From assembly GCF_017352135.1 (NCBI RefSeq), contig NZ_CP071454.1, positions 3,745,001 through 3,809,000 of the forward strand: a stretch of 64,000 nt of DNA, written 5' to 3'. Shown one piece after another: positions 9,745-19,805 of the stretch; position 1 is the first letter of the stretch; every line of letters begins with the position of its first letter. Position numbers and translations under genes: made by a program. The notes below the pieces were generated by a model. That model made no database searches. It had not been told where the DNA came from and saw nothing but the letters and a program-made list of their open reading frames with translations. Source of the stretch: Rhizobium lentis. GTDB taxonomy: Bacteria > Pseudomonadota > Alphaproteobacteria > Rhizobiales > Rhizobiaceae.

Positions 9745-10962
9745 ATGACGATTGACAGGCGGGCTTTAGGTTTCGGCGGCAGCGAAAGGGCAGTCTATGC
9801 GGCAGACCCGTGGACGACGCGTGGGCGTCTCTATCCGGAAGACGACAGCCCGACGCGCTCCGATTTCCAACGCGACCGCGATCGCATTGTCCATACCACT
9901 GCCTTCCGCAGGCTCAAGCACAAGACCCAGGTCTTCATCGCCCAGGACGGCGATCATTACCGGACCCGGCTGACTCATACGATCGAGGTGGCACAGATCG
10001 CTCGCGCACTCGCCCGCGCCCTGAAGCTCGATGAGGATCTAGCCGAGGGCGTGGCCCTCGTCCACGATTTCGGCCACACACCGTTCGGCCATACCGGCGA
10101 GGACGCGCTGCACGAGGTGTTGCTGCCCTATGGCGGCTTTGACCATAATGCCCAATCGCTGCGCATCGTGACCAAGCTGGAGCGGCGTTATGCCGAATTC
10201 GACGGCATCAATCTCACATGGGAAAGCCTCGAAGGTCTCGTCAAACATAATGGTCCGCTGCTGACGCCGGAGGGAGTCGGCACACGCGGCCCCGTTCCGC
10301 AGCCGATTCTCGATTATTGCGAATTGCACGATCTCGAGCTCGCGACTTACGCCAGCTTGGAAGCTCAGGTCGCGGCGATCGCCGACGACATCGCCTATAA
10401 TACCCACGATATCGATGATGGTCTGCGCTCCGGCTATCTGAGTTTCGACATGCTGGAGGAAATCCCCTTTCTTGCCAGGCTGATGGCCGAGGTGAGGGGG
10501 CGATATCCGCACCTGGAGGCGAGCCGCTTCACCCACGAGATCATGCGCCGTCAGATCACCCGCATGGTCGAGGACGTCATCGGCGTTGCGCAGGAGCGCC
10601 TTTCCCTTCTTCGCCCCGAGAGCGCTGCCGACATCCGCGGCGCCGACCGGGTTATCGCCACATTTTCCGAAGAGATGGCCGAAACCGACAGGCAGATCAA
10701 GGCGATGCTCTTCAAGCGCATCTACCGCAATCCCGATATCATGCGCATCCGCGCCGGCGCAGCCCAGATTGTCACCGATCTCTTTGCCGCCTACATGGCC
10801 AGTCCCAAGGAAATGCAGAGTCATTACTGGGTCGATCATATCGCCGGGCTCTCCGATGCTCCGAAAGCTCGCCATGTCGGCGACTACCTCGCCGGTATGA
10901 CCGACACCTATGCCATCAGCGCGCACAGGCGATTGTTTGACCACACTCCGGATTTGCGATAG
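9745..10962 (+). CDS. dgt: dGTPase-like deoxynucleotide triphosphohydrolase
   Basis: A 405-residue HD-domain enzyme that hydrolyses dGTP or other dNTPs to the nucleoside and triphosphate. The N-terminal [10 protein letters not shown] and [14 protein letters not shown] motifs precede the metal-binding HD motif in [14 protein letters not shown], and a third metal aspartate is in [14 protein letters not shown]. The length is that of the type 2 dGTPase-like family. It opens the long rightward run dgt-argS-SPOR-nagZ-scpAB, with a 63-base gap to argS. The start is ATG 9745 after GGTGAAGA. Confidence 0.93.
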   Translation: MTIDRRALGFGGSERAVYAADPWTTRGRLYPEDDSPTRSDFQRDRDRIVHTTAFRRLKHKTQVFIAQDGDHYRTRLTHTIEVAQIARALARALKLDEDLAEGVALVHDFGHTPFGHTGEDALHEVLLPYGGFDHNAQSLRIVTKLERRYAEFDGINLTWESLEGLVKHNGPLLTPEGVGTRGPVPQPILDYCELHDLELATYASLEAQVAAIADDIAYNTHDIDDGLRSGYLSFDMLEEIPFLARLMAEVRGRYPHLEASRFTHEIMRRQITRMVEDVIGVAQERLSLLRPESAADIRGADRVIATFSEEMAETDRQIKAMLFKRIYRNPDIMRIRAGAAQIVTDLFAAYMASPKEMQSHYWVDHIAGLSDAPKARHVGDYLAGMTDTYAISAHRRLFDHTPDLR

Positions 10963-11025
10963 GCAGCGGTCGCCCGCCGGAGCCCGATTTTGCGCCTTGG
11001 CACAGCCTATGCATGGAAGAGTGCG

Positions 11026-12783
11026 ATGAACCTTTTTACCGACTTCGAAGCCAGGATCAAAACCGCCCTTGAACAGATCGATCTGGTCAGGGAAAGGCGA
11101 TCCGAGCTCGATTTCGGCCGCATCACCGTCGAACCGCCGCGCGACGCGAGCCATGGCGACGTTGCGACCAACGCCGCGATGGTGCTGGCAAAACCGCTTG
11201 GAACCAATCCTCGCGCCCTTGCAGACGTCATCATCGCCAAGCTCAAGGAAGATGCCGACGTCGCCGATGTCTCGGTCGCAGGTCCCGGCTTCATCAACAT
11301 CCGCCTCGCCGTCGGCTATTGGCAGCGGCTGCTCGCCTCGATGATCGGCGCCGGCACCGACTATGGCCGTTCGACCCTCGGCGAAGGCCGGAAGGTCAAC
11401 GTCGAATATGTCTCGGCCAATCCGACCGGCCCGATGCATGTCGGCCATTGCCGTGGCGCCGTCGTCGGCGATGCGCTCGCCAACTTGCTCGCCTTTGCCG
11501 GTTACGGCGTCGAGAAGGAATACTACATCAACGATGCCGGCTCGCAGATCGACGTGCTCGCCCGCTCCGTCTTCCTGCGTTACCGCGAGGCGCTCGGCGA
11601 GCGGATCGGTGAAATCCCCTCGGGCCTCTATCCGGGCGATTATCTCGTGCCTGTCGGCCAGTCGCTTGCCGCCGATTACGGCGTGCGGCTTCACAATATG
11701 CCGGAAGAAGAATGGATGCCGCTCGTCAAGGATCGCACGATTGATGCGATGATGGCGATGATCCGCGAAGATCTGGCGGCGCTGAATGTCCATCACGACA
11801 TCTTCTTCTCCGAGCGCACCTTGCATGCCAACGGTGCGGCAGCGATCCGCACCGCGATCAACGATCTGACCTTCAAGGGTTATGTCTACAAAGGCACCTT
11901 GCCGCCGCCGAAGGGTCAGCTTCCCGAAGATTGGGAGGATCGCGAACAGACGCTGTTCCGCTCGACCGAGGTGGGCGACGATATGGACCGGCCGCTGATC
12001 AAGTCGGACGGCTCCTATACCTATTTCGCCGCCGACGTCGCCTATTTCAAGAACAAGTTCGACCGTGGCTTCGAGGAGATGATCTATGTGCTCGGCGCCG
12101 ATCACGGCGGGTACGTCAAGCGCCTGGAAGCGGTTGCACGCGGCGTTTCGGAAGGGAAGGCGAAGCTGACGGTGCTGCTCTGCCAGCTGGTCAAGCTCTA
12201 TCGCAACGGCGAGCCGGTAAAGATGTCGAAGCGTTCGGGCGATTTCGTCACGCTTCGGGACGTCGTCGAGGAAGTCGGCCGTGATTCGGTCCGCTTCATG
12301 ATGCTTTACCGCAAGAATTCCGAACCGCTGGACTTCGATTTCGCCAAAGTGACGGAACAGTCGAAGGATAATCCCGTCTTTTACGTGCAGTATGCGCATG
12401 CCCGCTGCATGTCGGTCTTCCGGCAGGCGAGGGAGGCTTTTCCAGGCTTCGATGTTTCGCCCGAGGATCTTGCGAAAACCGTTGCTGGCATTGACGATCC
12501 GGCCGAATTACAGCTCGTCGCCAAGCTTGCCGAATTCCCGCGTGTTGTCGAGGCGGCGGCCCAGGCGCAGGAGCCGCATCGCATTGCTTTTTACCTCTAT
12601 GACCTCGCCAGTTCCTTCCACGCGCACTGGAACAAAGGTAAAGATCAGCCGGAATTACGATTTGTTAATGATAAAAACCGAGAATCAAGTATTGCCAGGC
12701 TTGGGCTGGTGTACGCCGTCGCGTCGGTTTTGAAGTCGGGACTCGCCATTACAGGCACTGCCGCACCTGACGAAATGCGATAA
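11026..12783 (+). CDS. argS: Arginyl-tRNA synthetase
   Basis: A 585-residue class I synthetase for tRNA-Arg. The signature [12 protein letters not shown] contains the HIGH motif (HVGH, 138-141), and the KMSKS-like KMSKR is at 399-403, with the C-terminal DALR anticodon-binding domain ending at EMR. I selected ATG 11026 ([10 protein letters not shown], preceded by GGAAGAG) instead of an in-frame ATG 36 bases upstream because the family starts here. It sits 63 bases after dgt and 61 bases before the SPOR gene and is probably cotranscribed. Confidence 0.97.
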   Translation: MNLFTDFEARIKTALEQIDLVRERRSELDFGRITVEPPRDASHGDVATNAAMVLAKPLGTNPRALADVIIAKLKEDADVADVSVAGPGFINIRLAVGYWQRLLASMIGAGTDYGRSTLGEGRKVNVEYVSANPTGPMHVGHCRGAVVGDALANLLAFAGYGVEKEYYINDAGSQIDVLARSVFLRYREALGERIGEIPSGLYPGDYLVPVGQSLAADYGVRLHNMPEEEWMPLVKDRTIDAMMAMIREDLAALNVHHDIFFSERTLHANGAAAIRTAINDLTFKGYVYKGTLPPPKGQLPEDWEDREQTLFRSTEVGDDMDRPLIKSDGSYTYFAADVAYFKNKFDRGFEEMIYVLGADHGGYVKRLEAVARGVSEGKAKLTVLLCQLVKLYRNGEPVKMSKRSGDFVTLRDVVEEVGRDSVRFMMLYRKNSEPLDFDFAKVTEQSKDNPVFYVQYAHARCMSVFRQAREAFPGFDVSPEDLAKTVAGIDDPAELQLVAKLAEFPRVVEAAAQAQEPHRIAFYLYDLASSFHAHWNKGKDQPELRFVNDKNRESSIARLGLVYAVASVLKSGLAITGTAAPDEMR

Positions 12784-12844
12784 CGTCACCATTTACCCAC
12801 AATGCGCTGGCATTCGAGTGTTGGCGTTTGCGAGTGGGATAGGC

Positions 12845-15800
12845 ATGGCTGAGAAACAACTTGCGTATGATGCGCGCGGAAAAGATGATCTGTTTGCTGA
12901 CGACGATCCGTTGGCCGAGCTTGCTCGTATCGTCGGCTTCGAACCGCGTGTTGCAGCGAATACGGTGAGCGCCGCTCGGCGCGAGCCTGCCCTCGATCTC
13001 GAGGACGAGCTCGGGCGTCAGTTCGATCGTTACGATTCGCCGCGTCCGCTCGCAGAACTCGACCGGCCGGCCGAGCCGATCTCTGATGGCGTCGCTCCGG
13101 AAGACTATGTTGAGCCCGTTCTCGATGCTTCGCCTGGTGCCGCAGGCGCGGATGTTCCGGAGCCCGTCTCCGTTGGCCCCGTCGTCGCAGAAGAAGCAGC
13201 CGAACCTCCGGCGAGGAACTGGGACGTGGCCACTGCAGACTGGGCGGCCGGTCCACAGCCGCTTTCTGTTGATCCTGCCGCCGAGGTGCCGACCCAAGCC
13301 GCTTTCGGCGGCGCCCGCGACCTGATCGAGGAACTCGAATTGTCGATCGGCGCAGCGCCGGTCTCTTCACTGGCGCAGCCCGCCAAAGCCCCGCAGTGGT
13401 CGGCTGCCAGCATCAGGCTTCCGCTCGCCAATTTCCACGCTCCCAAGCGCGAGGAGCCCGTGGCTCCGCCGGCGGCTGCGGTCGAGCCGGCCGCCGAGGC
13501 GATTGCCGCACCTGTGGCTGAGGCGCCCGCTGACCCGATGGCTGAAGCAGAGGTTGCTGATCTTGCCCCGGCGGAGCCGGTGGCCGTGGTCGAGCAGCCG
13601 GCGCCTGTCGCCGCTGTCGAGCCTCCCGAGAAGTTCCAATCCGCGTCGCCATCGCTCGGCTTTCCTGCCGAGCTCGATCGCCATGATGAGGTAATTGCGC
13701 CGCAGGAAACTGCCGAAGCCGAAGAGTTCGTTGAAGTCGAGGACGAGCTGGAAGAGTTCAGCTCCGACACCGGTTTTGATCTCGCGGCCGCCGTCGAGGG
13801 CGAGATCCAGGCCGACGCCGCGCTGACCGAGGTCGTGCCCGAAGTTCCGCACACCGTCGGCACTTTCGATCTCGATGACCTGCTGGCCGACGTCTCGCGC
13901 TATCCAGTGCCCCATCCGGTCTTGCAACGCGCCAATCTGGCACCTGTTTCGTCGCAATCCGCCTCCGCCGAAGTCACGCCCGCTGCCGCCACAAAGGTTC
14001 AGCCCGAGGCGATCGCGCCCGTACCTGTCGTTGCAGCACCTGTCCTGTCGGCTCCGATGGAAGCGGTTCCTGCCCATGCTGCCGAAGCCGCAAGACCGGT
14101 CGCGCCGCAGCCCGCCGAGGTGGTCGCCCCGCCCCAGCCTGCCGCAACGGCATCTTCACGGTCGCCGCAGCCCGCGCCGGAAGCTGATGATCCTTTCGCT
14201 GGCCATGATTTCGAACTGGATCTCGCCGGCATCGAGTTGGAACTTGCCGATCTCGATTTTTCCGAAGCATCCGAGCCTGCGCCGCAGCCAAAGGCTGAGC
14301 CGGTATCCTCTGCGACCCAGCAGGCAGCGCCTGTCCGCCCGCACGACGCCGCCCCGGCGCGGTCCGAACCGGCCTTCGCCGCTGAGCCGCCGACCCCAGC
14401 TCCGGCTCCGGCCTTCAACTGGGCAGCTGCTACAGAGGCACCTTCCGCGGAATCGACCGAAGACCTGCCGTTCGATCCGGCGATGATCTCCGATCCGGAG
14501 GATCGTCCCGAAACGGTGGACGACATGCATGTACCGGCCTTGCCGCCGGTCGAGCAGCCCGCTTCGGTCGCGAAAACCGCGGATTTCGATTTCGATCTCG
14601 ACGCGGAGATCGCGAGTTTCTTTGAACCGGCCAAACCGCGCGAAACGCCGGTGCCGGCCCGTGATGCGGCTGCTGCGGCAAAGCCGGCCAAGCCGACCAT
14701 TGCCGACGGTCTCGATGATTTCGAACGAGCGCTGGAGGAGGATTTCCGCCGCAGCGTGCGCGAGCCGGTCGAGCGCCGCGAGACCTCCGAGGTCCACATC
14801 GAGTCGGCAAGCCAGGCCGCTGATTTCAGCCGCGCCCGGTCGATGCGCCGGCTGCTTGCCGGGGCCGTCGTGCTGGTGGTCTTCGCCGGCGTCGGTTATG
14901 GCGTCTATTCCTCCGTCTGGAACGGCGAAGGGCTTGGCATTGTCGCGTCCGGCGAGCCGCGCGTGATCACGGCCGACAAGGAGCCGGTCAAGGTCGTTCC
15001 GGAAAATCCCGGCGGCAAGACGGTTCCGAACCAGGATAAGGCCGTCTACGATCGCGTTGCGGGTTCTGCCGAGGAGCCGAAGCAGAAGGCGCTCGTTTCC
15101 TCGGACGAGGCACCCGTCGATGTCGTCCAGCGCACTCTGACGCCGGAGGCGTTGCCGGAGGATGACGAGAACGCCGGCGCCGAGGATCGGGTCACGCCGA
15201 CGGCGGTTGGTGAAACGGAGGATCCCCGTCTGCTGCCGAACCAGGCCAGCGCCGACGACGCTCCCGCAAGCGACACCGACAAGACGCCGGCCGTTTCGCC
15301 GCGTAAGGTCCGCACGATGATCGTCAAGCCTGACGGCACCCTGGTCGCCCGCGAGGAAGCGGCGCCCGCCGACCAGCCGGTTTCCTCTGCGCCGATTGCC
15401 CAGACGACCACGCCTGCGCAGCCGCCGGTAACGGCCCGCTCGGCTCCGTCTGCGCCGTCGGCCCCGGCCGCACCGCCGATTGCCGGCACGGCTGCGAGCT
15501 TCCCGGCAGCCGCCGAGGTTGCTTCCGCCGATGCGCGTTCCGCAGCACCTGTCGAAACCACGCCGGCACAGCCGTCGCCTGCCGCAACGGCCGATGTTCA
15601 GCCGGCAAATCCCGCGCCGGTCGATGCGCCGGCACGGCCGGTCAAGACGACGCCGATTGCCGATACGGCCCCGGTTCCGATCGCCCGCCCGGCCGATCAG
15701 CCCGTCAACGTCGTCGGCACCGTCACCGATAAGGGCAATGTCCGTTCGCCCGCGCAGCAGCCGAAACCGACGCAGGTCGCCTCCGCAACACCGGCCGCCC

Positions 15801-16066
15801 AGCCGCAGCAGGCCGCATCCGCCGGCGGATACGGCATCCAGATCGCCTCGCTGCCATCGGAAGACGAGGCGAACAAATCCTATGCCAGCCTGTCGAAGAA
15901 ATTCGCCGGCGTGCTTGCCGGCCGCGCTTATGAGATCCGCAGGGCCGATGTTGCCGGCAAGGGGACTTTCTACCGTGTTCGCATTCCGGCCGGCTCCAAG
16001 GACGAGGCCGCGGCACTTTGCGAGAAGTATCGTGCCGCCGGCGGTAGCTGCCTGATCTCCAGGTAA
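12845..16066 (+). CDS. Giant SPOR-domain membrane protein
   Basis: A 1073-residue bitopic inner membrane protein. The first 660 or so residues are cytoplasmic and mostly low-complexity Ala/Pro/Glu/Val, with short ordered acidic patches such as DDLLADVSRYPVPHP, FELDLAGIELELADLDF and GLDDFERALEEDFRRSV. One membrane helix lies near 670-691 (LLAGAVVLVVFAGVGYGVY). A second Pro/Ala-rich linker spans the periplasm to a C-terminal SPOR domain (about 994-1073). SPOR domains bind denuded glycan at the division septum, so a septal role is likely. It starts at ATG 12845 after GGGATAGG and is followed by a strong terminator. SPOR genes commonly follow argS in this order. Confidence 0.88.
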   Translation: MAEKQLAYDARGKDDLFADDDPLAELARIVGFEPRVAANTVSAARREPALDLEDELGRQFDRYDSPRPLAELDRPAEPISDGVAPEDYVEPVLDASPGAAGADVPEPVSVGPVVAEEAAEPPARNWDVATADWAAGPQPLSVDPAAEVPTQAAFGGARDLIEELELSIGAAPVSSLAQPAKAPQWSAASIRLPLANFHAPKREEPVAPPAAAVEPAAEAIAAPVAEAPADPMAEAEVADLAPAEPVAVVEQPAPVAAVEPPEKFQSASPSLGFPAELDRHDEVIAPQETAEAEEFVEVEDELEEFSSDTGFDLAAAVEGEIQADAALTEVVPEVPHTVGTFDLDDLLADVSRYPVPHPVLQRANLAPVSSQSASAEVTPAAATKVQPEAIAPVPVVAAPVLSAPMEAVPAHAAEAARPVAPQPAEVVAPPQPAATASSRSPQPAPEADDPFAGHDFELDLAGIELELADLDFSEASEPAPQPKAEPVSSATQQAAPVRPHDAAPARSEPAFAAEPPTPAPAPAFNWAAATEAPSAESTEDLPFDPAMISDPEDRPETVDDMHVPALPPVEQPASVAKTADFDFDLDAEIASFFEPAKPRETPVPARDAAAAAKPAKPTIADGLDDFERALEEDFRRSVREPVERRETSEVHIESASQAADFSRARSMRRLLAGAVVLVVFAGVGYGVYSSVWNGEGLGIVASGEPRVITADKEPVKVVPENPGGKTVPNQDKAVYDRVAGSAEEPKQKALVSSDEAPVDVVQRTLTPEALPEDDENAGAEDRVTPTAVGETEDPRLLPNQASADDAPASDTDKTPAVSPRKVRTMIVKPDGTLVAREEAAPADQPVSSAPIAQTTTPAQPPVTARSAPSAPSAPAAPPIAGTAASFPAAAEVASADARSAAPVETTPAQPSPAATADVQPANPAPVDAPARPVKTTPIADTAPVPIARPADQPVNVVGTVTDKGNVRSPAQQPKPTQVASATPAAQPQQAASAGGYGIQIASLPSEDEANKSYASLSKKFAGVLAGRAYEIRRADVAGKGTFYRVRIPAGSKDEAAALCEKYRAAGGSCLISR

Positions 16067-16084
16067 CATCGGAACGTTAAATTG

Positions 16085-16121
16085 AAGAGCGGCGGGCCAG
16101 ATCGGTCCGCCGCTCTTTTTT
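16085..16121 (+). terminator. Intrinsic terminator after SPOR gene
   Basis: AAGAGCGGCGGG pairs with TCCGCCGCTCTT and is followed by TTTT. It separates the SPOR gene from nagZ, so nagZ probably has its own promoter or depends on read-through. Confidence 0.85.
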
Positions 16122-16176
16122 GTGCATCGCGCCTGGGCTTGCTCGCATTTGGCCGGGCTCCGTCTATGATTCGGGT

Positions 16177-17190
16177 ATGACCGAATCAAAAGCGATGATC
16201 CTTGGCTGCAGCGGCCTTGCCCTCACACCCGAAGAAAAGAGTTTCTATCGGGGCGAACGGCCCTGGGGTTTCATCCTCTTCGGGCGCAATATCTCCGAAG
16301 CCTCGCAGATTACCGATCTCGTCGCCGAACTGCGCGACAGTGTCGGCTGGCATGCGCCGGTGCTGATCGACCAGGAGGGCGGTCGCGTCCAGCGCATCCG
16401 TCCGCCGGTCCTGCCGCGTTACCCCTCGGGTCAGGCGCTGGGCGATCTCTATCGCCGCGATCCGGCGCTTGGCCTGCGCGCCGCCTGGGTGATGTCGCGA
16501 CTGCATGCCTTCGATCTTTCGAGCCTCGGCATCAATGTCGATTGCCTGCCGGTGCTCGACGTGCCGGTCGAAGGCAGCAGCAATGTCATCGGCGACCGGG
16601 CCTATGGCCGCGATCCCGAAACCGTCATCGCCATGGGCCGGGCGGCCGGCGAAGGGCTGAAGGCCGGCGGCTTGCTGCCCGTCATGAAGCACATGCCCGG
16701 CCACGGCCGCGGTTTTGCCGATTCCCATCTGGAACTGCCGGTGGTCACCGTCTCGCGCGATGAGCTGGAAGCTCATGATTTCCCGCCCTTCGTCGCGATG
16801 AAGGACGAGCTGATGGCAATGACCTGCCATCTCGTCTTCACATCAATCGACCCGGACAATCCGGCGACGACCTCGCGCAAGATGATCGACGGCGTCATCC
16901 GTAAGCACATCGGCTTTGATGGTCTGTTGCTTTCCGACGATAGTTCGATGAATGCTCTTTCCGGCACGATCGGTGAACGAGCGGCGAATATTATTGCAGG
17001 CGGATGCGATATCGTGCTGCATTGCAACGGCCATATGGACGAGATGGTCGAAGTCGTGGCAAATGTTCCGCCGCTCGCCGGTCTGTCGCTTGCCCGCGCG
17101 AAGGCGGTCGAAGCAGGTTTCGCGACGCCGGATACGGCCGATCAGGCGGAGCTGAGGGCGGAATTCGAGGCGATATTTGCAACAGTCTGA
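16177..17190 (+). CDS. nagZ: Beta-N-acetylglucosaminidase (GH3)
   Basis: A 337-residue cytoplasmic glycoside hydrolase family 3 enzyme that removes GlcNAc from anhydromuropeptides during peptidoglycan recycling. The NagZ signature KHMPGHG (171-177) is followed by the Asp-x-His acid/base dyad (D182, H184), and the nucleophile aspartate lies in LLSDDSSM (D254 or D255). The start ATG 16177 gives the usual short N-terminus MTESKAMILGCSG; an upstream frame to 16120 would run back into the terminator stem. It is followed 15 bases later by scpA. Confidence 0.93.
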   Translation: MTESKAMILGCSGLALTPEEKSFYRGERPWGFILFGRNISEASQITDLVAELRDSVGWHAPVLIDQEGGRVQRIRPPVLPRYPSGQALGDLYRRDPALGLRAAWVMSRLHAFDLSSLGINVDCLPVLDVPVEGSSNVIGDRAYGRDPETVIAMGRAAGEGLKAGGLLPVMKHMPGHGRGFADSHLELPVVTVSRDELEAHDFPPFVAMKDELMAMTCHLVFTSIDPDNPATTSRKMIDGVIRKHIGFDGLLLSDDSSMNALSGTIGERAANIIAGGCDIVLHCNGHMDEMVEVVANVPPLAGLSLARAKAVEAGFATPDTADQAELRAEFEAIFATV

Positions 17191-17205
17191 TCTTAAGGGA
17201 GCAGG

Positions 17206-18063
17206 GTGGTGAGCACAAAGGGCACCGAACGTCCGCAGGCGGCAACGCCGATGGACAAGCTGTGGCAGGAGAACGGTTCCGAGCGCGCCAGCCACGAGCC
17301 GGCGCTGGTGATCGACGTCGCCGGCTTCGAGGGGCCGCTCGACCTGCTGCTCTATCTCGCGCGTAACCAGAAGGTCGATCTGTCGCGCATTTCGGTGCTG
17401 GCACTCGCAGAGCAATATCTGCAGTTCGTCGAAAGCGCCCGGCGCATCCGCATCGAACTTGCCGCCGACTATCTCGTCATGGCCGCCTGGCTTGCCTATC
17501 TCAAGTCGCGGCTGCTCATACCCCAGCAGGTCAAGGATGACGGTCCCTCGGGCGAGGAGATGGCGGCAACACTCGCCTTCCGGCTGAAACGCCTGGAGGC
17601 CATGCGGCAGGCGGCGGAAGGCCTCGTCAATCGCAACCGTCTCGGCCGTGATATTTTCGCCCGCGGCGCGCCCGAACATATTCCCGACCGGCAGCAGTCC
17701 GCTTATGCGGCAAGCCTCTACGATCTCCTGACCGCCTATGCGGCACTGCGCCAGCGCCATGCCGTTACCCAGGTAACGATCGAGAGGCGCAATGTCTGGT
17801 CGCTGACCGACGCCCGCGAACTGCTGACCCAGATGATCGGCGAGATCGGCGACTGGACGGCGATGGAACATTATCTGCTGCGGTACCTGGCAGCACCCGA
17901 GGAACGCGTCACGGCGATCGCCAGCGCCTTTGCCGCCTCGCTGGAACTGGTGCGTGAGGGCAAGCTCGAAATCCGCCAGGATGGGGCCTTTCAGCCGATC
18001 TACATGCGGCGCGGCCCGAAACATGCGACGCTGCAGGTCGTGGAACAGGAGCGACCGATTTGA
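17206..18063 (+). CDS. scpA: Segregation and condensation protein A (kleisin)
   Basis: A 285-residue kleisin subunit that bridges the SMC head domains in the bacterial condensin complex. The conserved N-terminal FEGPLDLLLYLARNQKVDL and the following LAEQYLQFV are classic ScpA, and the C-terminal winged-helix region is present. It starts at GTG 17206 (or GTG 17209) after AAGGGAGCAG. The stop overlaps the start of scpB, so the two are translationally coupled. Confidence 0.94.
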   Translation: MVSTKGTERPQAATPMDKLWQENGSERASHEPALVIDVAGFEGPLDLLLYLARNQKVDLSRISVLALAEQYLQFVESARRIRIELAADYLVMAAWLAYLKSRLLIPQQVKDDGPSGEEMAATLAFRLKRLEAMRQAAEGLVNRNRLGRDIFARGAPEHIPDRQQSAYAASLYDLLTAYAALRQRHAVTQVTIERRNVWSLTDARELLTQMIGEIGDWTAMEHYLLRYLAAPEERVTAIASAFAASLELVREGKLEIRQDGAFQPIYMRRGPKHATLQVVEQERPI

Positions 18064-18764
18064 TCGATCCGAAGGGCGAAGAGGATTTCGAGGACGAGGG
18101 CCGCGACCTGCAGGCCGAGATTGAGGCCGAGCGCGTCGCCGAGGCGCTGGTCTTCGCCTCCTCGCAACCGGTCTCCGAAGGCTTTATCGCTGAGCGGCTG
18201 CCGAGGGGCGCCAATGTGCATGCGATCATGCTGCGCCTGAAGGAGCAATACGCGCCGCGGGGCGTCAACCTCGTGCAGGTCGAAGGCGCCTGGGCATTCC
18301 GTACCGCCGCCGATCTCTCCTTCGTCATTCGCCGCGACGATAACGAGGTGAAGAAGCTTTCGCGCGCCGCCCTCGAAGTGCTGGCGATCATCGCCTATCA
18401 TCAGCCGGTGACGCGCGCCGAGATCGAGGATATTCGCGGCGTTCAGACCTCGCGCGGCACGCTCGACGTGCTGATGGAAGCCGGCTGGGTAAGGTTTCGC
18501 GGCCGCCGGCGCACACCGGGCCGGCCGGTGACATTGGGCACGACCCGGGATTTTCTCGACCATTTCGGTCTCGAGGAGCTGCGCGATCTGCCCGGTCTCG
18601 AAGAGTTGAAGGGAGCGGGCCTGCTGTCAGGCCGCATTCCGGCAAATTTCAATATTCCCTCACCATCGATGAACGACGAGCTGACCGAGGACGAGGATCC
18701 GATCACCCAGATGGATCTCGAAGAACTTGGGTTGCTCGCCCCGCGTTCTACCTCCGAGGATTGA
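18060..18764 (+). CDS. scpB: Segregation and condensation protein B
   Basis: A 234-residue partner of ScpA that stabilises the SMC-ScpAB complex, built of two winged-helix domains. It contains the family stretch VKKLSRAALEVLAIIAYHQPVTRAEIEDIRGV and GRPVTLGTT. It starts at TTG 18060 inside the scpA stop codon, with AGGAG upstream; this start gives direct coupling and no better ATG exists. The C-terminus is acidic. A gap of about 180 bases to tatA probably contains the tat promoter. Confidence 0.94.
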   Translation: MIDPKGEEDFEDEGRDLQAEIEAERVAEALVFASSQPVSEGFIAERLPRGANVHAIMLRLKEQYAPRGVNLVQVEGAWAFRTAADLSFVIRRDDNEVKKLSRAALEVLAIIAYHQPVTRAEIEDIRGVQTSRGTLDVLMEAGWVRFRGRRRTPGRPVTLGTTRDFLDHFGLEELRDLPGLEELKGAGLLSGRIPANFNIPSPSMNDELTEDEDPITQMDLEELGLLAPRSTSED

Positions 18765-18945
18765 GCGCCTTCGTCTTGTTTTTGCCATGCACGGCGAAAA
18801 CAATGTCCTCACCACTTTTCGATGGGTCGGTGGCTTGTCATAAAGGGCGATACCGTGACATTAAGCGCAGTTCAAAAGGCGTGATGTTGGAAACGGTGTT
18901 GGAAATCCTTACATCGTGGGAACATCGAAACAGGGAGTTAGAGTA

Positions 18946-19140
18946 ATGATTGGTTCTCTTAGCGTGTGGCACTGGCTGATCGTTCTGGTGATCGTGCTGT
19001 TGTTGTTCGGTCGCGGCAAGATTCCGGAACTGATGGGCGATGTCGCCAAGGGCATTAAGAGCTTCAAGAAGGGCATGACGGACGAAGACGCGCCGGATAC
19101 GGCAAAGACCGTCGATCACAAGGCCGACGAAACGAAGTAA
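18946..19140 (+). CDS. tatA: Twin-arginine translocase subunit TatA
   Basis: A 64-residue membrane protein that forms the protein-conducting assembly of the Tat pathway for folded proteins. One N-terminal transmembrane helix ([15 protein letters not shown]) is followed by the amphipathic helix [22 protein letters not shown] and a charged tail. It starts at ATG 18946 after GGGAG. First gene of tatABC. Confidence 0.96.
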   Translation: MIGSLSVWHWLIVLVIVLLLFGRGKIPELMGDVAKGIKSFKKGMTDEDAPDTAKTVDHKADETK

Positions 19141-19190
19141 CCAAGTCCGGGAAAAGCGCAGCCCCCGCGCTTCCCGTCCAGGAGCCTTGC

Positions 19191-19805
19191 ATGTTCGATA
19201 TAGGCTGGACCGAGCTTTTGGTCATCGCGGTCGTCCTGATCGTCGTTGTCGGTCCGAAGGATTTGCCGCCGATGCTGCGCGCTTTCGGCAAGATGACACA
19301 GCGCGCCCGCAAGGTCGCAGGTGAATTTCGGGCGCAGTTCGACGAAGCGTTGCGCGAAGCCGAGCTTGACGATGTCCGCCAGACGATCAGCGACGCCCAG
19401 AAGCTCAACCCGGTTAATAGCCTGCGCGAGGCGATGAACCCGCTTCGCCAGATGGGCAACGAGATCAAGGCCGACCTGCAGAAGGCGACCGTGGTCACGG
19501 AAAACAAGACCGAGGTGGCGCCGGATGCCGTCTCGGCTCCGACGCCGTCGATGAGCCTGCCTGAAACGCCGCCGCTGGTGCCGGCGCCTGCGCAGCCAGA
19601 ACCCGTCGCAGCAGCGGCGGTTCAGGCCGATACGGTTGCCGCCAAGCCGAAACCCGTGCGCAAGCCGCGCGTCAAGGCGGCCGACAAGGTCGATGCTGCG
19701 GCGGCCACTGCCGTGCCTGTGGAAAAACCGAAACGGGCGACGGTGGCCAGAAAGCCCGCAATGCCGAAAAAGCCGGCGCAGACGAAGAAGAAGGACGAGG
19801 CATGA
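19191..19805 (+). CDS. tatB: Twin-arginine translocase subunit TatB
   Basis: A 204-residue TatB that binds Tat substrates together with TatC. The N-terminus MFDIGWTELLVIAVVLIVVVGPKDLPPMLRAFGKM holds the single membrane helix and amphipathic helix. A long Ala/Pro/Lys-rich tail follows, rich in KPK repeats, as usual in rhizobia. AGGAG precedes ATG 19191. The stop codon overlaps the tatC start by four bases (ATGA). Confidence 0.95.
   Translation: MFDIGWTELLVIAVVLIVVVGPKDLPPMLRAFGKMTQRARKVAGEFRAQFDEALREAELDDVRQTISDAQKLNPVNSLREAMNPLRQMGNEIKADLQKATVVTENKTEVAPDAVSAPTPSMSLPETPPLVPAPAQPEPVAAAAVQADTVAAKPKPVRKPRVKAADKVDAAAATAVPVEKPKRATVARKPAMPKKPAQTKKKDEA

Noticed and set aside
10039..12399. A 786-residue minus-strand open frame opposite dgt and argS
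   Set aside because: Both sense genes are unambiguous, and the antisense frame spans two genes and their gap without domain features.
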